This document shows, piece after piece, positions 6,431 through 9,808 of a stretch of DNA of 9,808 nt; positions within the stretch are counted from its first letter, which is position 1, and each line of letters begins with the position of its first letter. The notes beneath the pieces were generated by a model. The model was not told the origin of the DNA, did not search any database, and worked only from the letters and a program-made list of their open reading frames with translations. Location: positions 1 through 9,808 of the forward strand of contig VBPP01000011.1 of the NCBI GenBank assembly GCA_005877365.1, read 5' to 3'. The stretch comes from Nitrososphaerota archaeon (GTDB lineage Archaea > Thermoproteota > Nitrososphaeria > Nitrososphaerales > Gagatemarchaeaceae). The position numbers and the translations under genes were made by a program.

Positions 6431-6491
6431 GCTTGGAATCTATTTTTACGGGTTCCTCATTCCACATCAAGTCCGACAGAGTGTGCAGAGA

Positions 6492-6519
6492 ATTTGAACC
6501 AACCTACGTTGGCTCAAAT
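6492..6519. promoter_or_regulatory. Long imperfect palindrome upstream of PQQ gene 2
   Basis: Left arm ATTTGAACCAAC and right arm GTTGGCTCAAAT flank a CTAC centre: 11 of 12 positions are complementary, with one A/C mismatch. The nine bases TCCGACAGA occur at 6472-6480 and again at 6519-6527, bracketing the dyad. It ends about 22 bases before the TATATAAT box, a typical site for an archaeal activator or other regulator. The alternative is a structured leader if transcription begins further upstream. Confidence 0.55.
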
Positions 6520-6541
6520 CCGACAGAAACTTGTCAAGGAA

Positions 6542-6549
6542 TATATAAT
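6542..6549 (+). promoter_or_regulatory. TATA box at the start of PQQ gene 2
   Basis: TATATAAT is the best TATA match in the window but overlaps the ATG at 6548. With 27-30-base spacing it predicts transcription from about 6573-6575, where an in-frame TTG (6575, followed by KFFSESEKVL) could serve as a leaderless start. An upstream alternative, CTATTTTTAC at 6440-6449, would give a leader of about 80 bases containing the palindrome and a weak AAGGA before the ATG. Confidence 0.45.
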
Positions 6550-8671
6550 GCCCGCTTTGCGTAATTTTTCGCGGTTGAAATTTTTCTCCGAATCCGAGAA
6601 GGTTCTCGCTGTGGTAGCGATTTTTGTTATGGCGCTTCTCGTGGCACCACCTATGATTGCTCTTGGGGCGCCCCAGAATCCTAGCGCGAATTGGTTTGGT
6701 CCGAATGGCAACTACCCGTTCAACTGGGATTATGCAGACCAGAGTCAGATAACCTCCGCAAATGTTCAGAACCTGCAGATAAGCTGGGTCTACCCGGTCC
6801 CGGCAGGCCCGAGTGTCTATGGGCAAACTACCGGTAATGACATCGTCGTCACGCCTGTGGTTGTGAATGGCATCTCATACGTCATAACAGACTATCATCT
6901 GCTCATCGCACAAAATCTAAAGGACGGAGCCATCGTTTGGCAAAGACAGCTTCCCACCCAGACCTTCAAGGGGTTAGAAACGCTTTGGGACGCGGAGTTC
7001 GGCAATATTGGTGGCAACATCACCGGACACTATCACGGGTTGTGGTATAGCTCGAGTATTCTTCACCAACCACTAATATGGCTCGAGACAAATAACAACA
7101 CAGTCTACGCTTACAACGCGTTGAACGGTGACCCAGCTCTTAAGATTCCGACGATTTTGGCCGGCGAGAAGATCCCTGGGAACTACGGCCTGTACGGCAC
7201 CCAATCGCGTAGCCTTCTGATTGATGATCAGCGTGGAATCCTGTTGGTTGGTTCAGGGGGAGAAGAGAGTTCGGCTGCTGGCCGCGGATACTTTGCAGCA
7301 TACGACGTGAGCACGACTCCACCAAAGCTCATGTGGAGGAGCTTCATCCATGGGCCACAGGATGGAAGTGATCCTAAGTGGGCTGTCTCATCTGTTGCTA
7401 ACATGTCTTACGCCTATATTTTCGATGGGACGGCCGCTGTCAACCTGAAGACCCTACCGAACTCTACACTCTATCAAGTGCTCTACAGGGATTGGGGCAA
7501 CTTCGGGTTCAACGGGACGCATAGTTATGCGGGAGTCGATACAGCCTGGGGTGGGTCATGGGCGATGGACCAGAAGTCTGGGATAGCGTACGTGGCAACG
7601 CAGCAACCGGGTGCTGATTGGAACGCGTCGACGAGGCCTGGACCTAACTTATGGAGCGATTCTGTCTTGGCAGTCGACGTGACATCTGGCAAATTCCTAT
7701 GGGCCTTCCAGACTACTGCCCACGATACTTGGGACTGGGACTGCTCCTGGAGCATCATGTTAGCCAACGTCACGATTAACGGCCAGGAACAACCGGTCGT
7801 GTACAAAGGATGCAAGAATGGATACTTCTACGCGCTGTCTGCAAGGACGGGGGCCCTTCTCTGGTACTTCAACCCGCCAAACATTGCCAGAACCCGCTAC
7901 AGCATGCTTTACAATCCGCTGAACGTCTCACAGATGAAGCTCCCATGGTCGAACTATCCGTCAACAGATACCTTCCTACAAAGTCCGGGGGGAGCTGGGG
8001 GATTTGAATCGAATCCAGCCTATAACCCGAACACAGGTTTGGTCTACGTAGCCGCCTTTAACGCGCCAGGATGGACAAAGATCACACCAATAAAAGGACC
8101 GGGCGTCCCTTACAGTGCTGGAGGCTCGTCACCCACGGCTACTGGACCTCCACTAACGGACAATACGACTATCTATGCGCTCAATGGCAGCACAGGAAAA
8201 ATCGTGTGGAGCTACTACATCCCGAAAATCGGTTATAGGGGGGGCCTCTCAACTACATCAGATCTCGTCATTGTACCGAAAGCGGACGGTAACCTCGACT
8301 TCATTAATGCGCAGACAGGAAAGCTGATAATCGAGAAATTCATAGGATCTGCCTTGATAACGGAGCCTGCCGTGGCGGCAGATGCCAGCGGAAACATGGC
8401 GATTGTCCTACCCGCTTCGGGTTCAACTATCGGTACCGGATTGTTAGTAGGCGCGGGCGTTTTCTCGCAAGCTCCAGGTTTCATGTTCGCGCTCAGTCCG
8501 GTCAATGCTGCTCAGGTAAGTACAGTGACGAAGGAAAAAATAACCACTGTCACGACGACTATGAGCTCCGGCATTGATACGACAACATTCTATGCAGTGT
8601 CGGGTCTACTGGTGATCTTCGTGGTAGCAACCGGTGTTCTTGTCGTAAGGCGTGGGAAATCGACGGCCTGA
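6548..8671 (+). CDS. Membrane-anchored PQQ-dependent dehydrogenase-like protein, paralogue 2
   Basis: Predicted exported quinoprotein, 707 residues from ATG 6548. The open frame extends back to 6356, but that part covers a repeat copy and encodes no signal peptide, so it is left out; TTG 6575 is the other candidate start. Residues 19-40 form the signal peptide (cleavage near ALGA), then the propeller to about 650, a Val/Thr-rich stalk and a membrane helix (682-700) ending RRGK. The active site reads HDTWDWDCSW: catalytic Asp396 with the lanthanide-type Asp398. Cys399 and Cys422 (KGCKNG) match the paralogue, as do Trp334 and Lys423. A notable difference is Gln353 (ATQQ) where paralogue 1 and XoxF have the metal-binding Asn. 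GGEE (237-240) may supply the metal glutamate, two to three residues further from the RG than usual. It diverges from paralogue 1, so this is a duplicated and diverged pair. Substrate and electron acceptor are unknown. Confidence 0.88.
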   Translation: MPALRNFSRLKFFSESEKVLAVVAIFVMALLVAPPMIALGAPQNPSANWFGPNGNYPFNWDYADQSQITSANVQNLQISWVYPVPAGPSVYGQTTGNDIVVTPVVVNGISYVITDYHLLIAQNLKDGAIVWQRQLPTQTFKGLETLWDAEFGNIGGNITGHYHGLWYSSSILHQPLIWLETNNNTVYAYNALNGDPALKIPTILAGEKIPGNYGLYGTQSRSLLIDDQRGILLVGSGGEESSAAGRGYFAAYDVSTTPPKLMWRSFIHGPQDGSDPKWAVSSVANMSYAYIFDGTAAVNLKTLPNSTLYQVLYRDWGNFGFNGTHSYAGVDTAWGGSWAMDQKSGIAYVATQQPGADWNASTRPGPNLWSDSVLAVDVTSGKFLWAFQTTAHDTWDWDCSWSIMLANVTINGQEQPVVYKGCKNGYFYALSARTGALLWYFNPPNIARTRYSMLYNPLNVSQMKLPWSNYPSTDTFLQSPGGAGGFESNPAYNPNTGLVYVAAFNAPGWTKITPIKGPGVPYSAGGSSPTATGPPLTDNTTIYALNGSTGKIVWSYYIPKIGYRGGLSTTSDLVIVPKADGNLDFINAQTGKLIIEKFIGSALITEPAVAADASGNMAIVLPASGSTIGTGLLVGAGVFSQAPGFMFALSPVNAAQVSTVTKEKITTVTTTMSSGIDTTTFYAVSGLLVIFVVATGVLVVRRGKSTA

Positions 8672-9038
8672 TTTCGGCCTTCGGGCGTCAGCGGTCACGT
8701 ATGTGCGGTTCGGATTTGGCGCCCTCGGAACCACTAACCCCTCGCGAGGATGGTACAACGACAACGCGAAGGAGTATCCTCCCTTCGGTTTGGCGGCTGT
8801 GGTGCACAATCAGTTCGAGACGATTCATCCGTTCCAAGACGGGAACGGAAGGGTCGGGAGGCTTCTTCTGATTAACGCCCTGATCAAGCATGGGCTTCCT
8901 CCTTTGAACATCGAATTGAAGAACAGGAAGCAGTACTATGAGGCGCTCAGGGAGTATCAGACAAATGGGAACCTGCGCCCCATGCTTGATTTGATGCTGG
9001 AGGAACACAGGCGCCTTAAGGCTGCTCTCAAGAGGTGA
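8652..9038 (+). pseudogene. Fic-domain protein, C-terminal fragment
   Basis: Fic proteins transfer AMP or another phosphate-containing group to target proteins. The frame contains the complete core motif HPFQDGNGRVGR (residues 59-70: His59, Asp63, Asn65, Arg67, Arg70), preceded by FGLAAVVHNQFETI and followed by the usual helices to an apparently natural C-terminus (MLEEHRRLKAALKR). The first 40 or so residues do not resemble Fic proteins, and the first 20 bases overlap the end of PQQ gene 2 in another frame. The N-terminal helices and the target-binding flap, roughly 80 or more residues, are therefore missing. No promoter or ribosome site is seen. I read it as a 5'-truncated gene joined to the PQQ gene by deletion. 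A minimal expressed Fic protein is possible but unlikely. No inhibitory helix motif (S/T-x-x-x-E-G/N) is visible. Confidence 0.7.
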
Positions 9039-9112
9039 CTATAATGTCCGAAATTGAGTCGCCCGGGTTTTGGGCTCGTAAAAGACTCCCGAATCAGGCG
9101 ATGACATCTGTT

Positions 9113-9229
9113 ACCGTGCCTAGGGTTCATTCATTGCGCCTCCGCCGGGATATCATCCGCGCGTTGGGTGATAGGTAGCGGACGGGCTGAAAGAACACCT
9201 CGCCGAAGCTTGGTGCGTACACCTCCGCC
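9113..9229 (+). repeat. Dispersed repeat, long copy 2, with nested stem-loop
   Basis: Near-identical to 3356-3470, with small differences: CATT inserted after GGGTTCATT, AAG inserted in CTGAAAGAACACC, and single-base changes. Both stems are kept: GCC+TCCGC (9138-9145) with GCGGA+GGC (9178-9182 and 9185-9187), and TATCATCC (9151-9158) with GGGTGATA (9166-9173). Likeness ends at about 9229, before CTTCAACGG. It lies between the Fic fragment and the second GNAT gene, 101 bases before the latter. The 9039-9112 stretch before it holds no recognisable gene. Confidence 0.75.
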
Positions 9230-9330
9230 CCTTCAACGGTCTTCTTTCGCGACCCGTATGTAGTTTTTGTTTCATGCGCAAGAAGGCAATAAGTAGGGTC
9301 AAATCCAAATCTCCCATTCAGGGTTTTGAT

Positions 9331-9808
9331 ATGCCTACGAAAGGCGCCAAAATTGGCCCATGTATCCTAAGCGGTCAATTCGTTCGTCTTGAGCCGCTTC
9401 GCAAAAGACATGTAGCTGAACTCTACAAAAGCGCTCGAAGATTGGACTGGAGCTTGCTGCTTGGTCAGCTCCGATCCAAGGAGGATGTGGAAAGGCGAAT
9501 TGAGAACGGCTTGGAAGCTGAAAAGAGCGATTCTGAGTATGCATTCGCAGTGACCTTGATTCAACAAGACAAAGTGGTGGGAAGCACTGCATACCTTTCG
9601 GTCAATTCAAAACATAAGAGGGTAGAAATAGGCTCTACCTGGTATACTCCCGACCAGTGGGGTACTGCCGTAAATCCTGAATGCAAATTTCTTCTACTAA
9701 GGCATGCATTTGAAGATTGGGGCGCTGTTCGCGTCCAATTCGGCACCGACATTCGTAACATGCATTCCCGACGCGCAATCCTCAAACTCGGAGCGAAGTT
9801 CGAAGGAA
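9331..9808 (+). CDS. GNAT acetyltransferase, RimJ/RimL type (3' partial)
   Basis: Predicted cytoplasmic acetyltransferase. 159 codons are present before the window ends; the family usually has about 180-220. Marks in order are ILSGQFVRLEPLR (12-24), YAFAVTLIQQDKVVGSTAYL (75-94), VEIGSTWYTPDQWGTAVNPE (104-123), LLLRHAFEDWGAVRVQF (127-143) and TDIRNMHSRRAILKLGAKFEG (145-159 and flanks), all typical of the RimL-like proteins of this subfamily. The start is ATG 9331, preceded only by a weak A-rich box near 9299-9310. ATG 9274 is in frame and would add 19 basic residues, but the family normally begins close to the FVRLEPL strand. Targets may be a protein N-terminus, an amino acid or a small molecule. 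It is not closely related to the RimI-like gene at 3587, although both follow a long repeat copy. Confidence 0.88.
   Translation, partial: MPTKGAKIGPCILSGQFVRLEPLRKRHVAELYKSARRLDWSLLLGQLRSKEDVERRIENGLEAEKSDSEYAFAVTLIQQDKVVGSTAYLSVNSKHKRVEIGSTWYTPDQWGTAVNPECKFLLLRHAFEDWGAVRVQFGTDIRNMHSRRAILKLGAKFEG

Noticed and set aside
6356..6547. 64-codon N-terminal extension of PQQ gene 2 beginning at ATG 6356
   Set aside because: It covers the repeat copy, its hairpin and the upstream palindrome, and would bury the signal peptide. The signal sequence begins after 6548.
9044..9178. 44-codon ORF just after the Fic fragment, ending inside long repeat copy 2
   Set aside because: Its last residues (SLRLR, DIIRALGDR) come entirely from the repeat and reappear in copy 1 behind a different start. 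No homologue or promoter is recognised.
1847..9229. CRISPR array or integron cassette array as an explanation of the four repeats
   Set aside because: Copies are 1.5-3 kb apart, all intergenic, with no regular spacers, no cas or integrase gene, and variable 3' halves.

Overview
The window looks like a piece of an archaeal chromosome. TATA-type boxes lie 27-30 bases upstream of several start codons, those starts are often TTG or GTG, Shine-Dalgarno sequences are mostly absent (leaderless style), and the surface proteins end in a Thr/Ser-rich stalk, one membrane helix and an Arg/Lys tail. The lineage cannot be fixed from the sequence. A mesophilic soil or sediment group within Nitrososphaeria or Thermoplasmatota is my inference from the membrane-anchored PQQ proteins.

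Layout. 90-1508 (minus) is an intact cyclic amidohydrolase of the dihydroorotase/allantoinase/hydantoinase family. Divergent from it is the frameshifted, truncated start of a DapA-family aldolase (1591-1805), followed by the remains of a small membrane protein on the minus strand (1881-2140). 2331-3089 is an intact HpcH/HpaI-type metal-dependent aldolase. 3096-3308 is a doubtful one-helix reading frame. 3587-4027 is a RimI-like GNAT acetyltransferase. The centre is a divergent pair of paralogous, exported, membrane-anchored PQQ-type beta-propeller dehydrogenases (4095-6197 minus; 6548-8671 plus). The second is followed by a 5'-truncated Fic-domain fragment (8652-9038). A RimJ/RimL-type GNAT gene (9331 onward) runs off the right edge.

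Between the genes is a dispersed repeat family: four copies on one strand share ACCGTGC...GGGTTCATTGCGCCTCCG, and each is followed by its own hairpin. Two copies (3356-3470 and 9113-9229) are about 115 bases long, nearly identical, fold into a nested stem-loop, and each sits about 100-115 bases upstream of a GNAT gene. I cannot assign this family to a known element. It is the strongest candidate here for something undescribed.

The two dehydrogenases carry the Asp-x-Asp signature of lanthanide-dependent PQQ alcohol dehydrogenases and share an unusual pair of cysteines beside the predicted PQQ pocket. The 350-base region between them holds several palindromes in operator-like positions, suggesting controlled, perhaps alternative, expression. 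Electrons from alcohol or sugar oxidation outside the cell would enter an unknown acceptor, since no cytochrome or PQQ synthesis gene is in the window. The decayed genes and repeats suggest an unstable accessory region.
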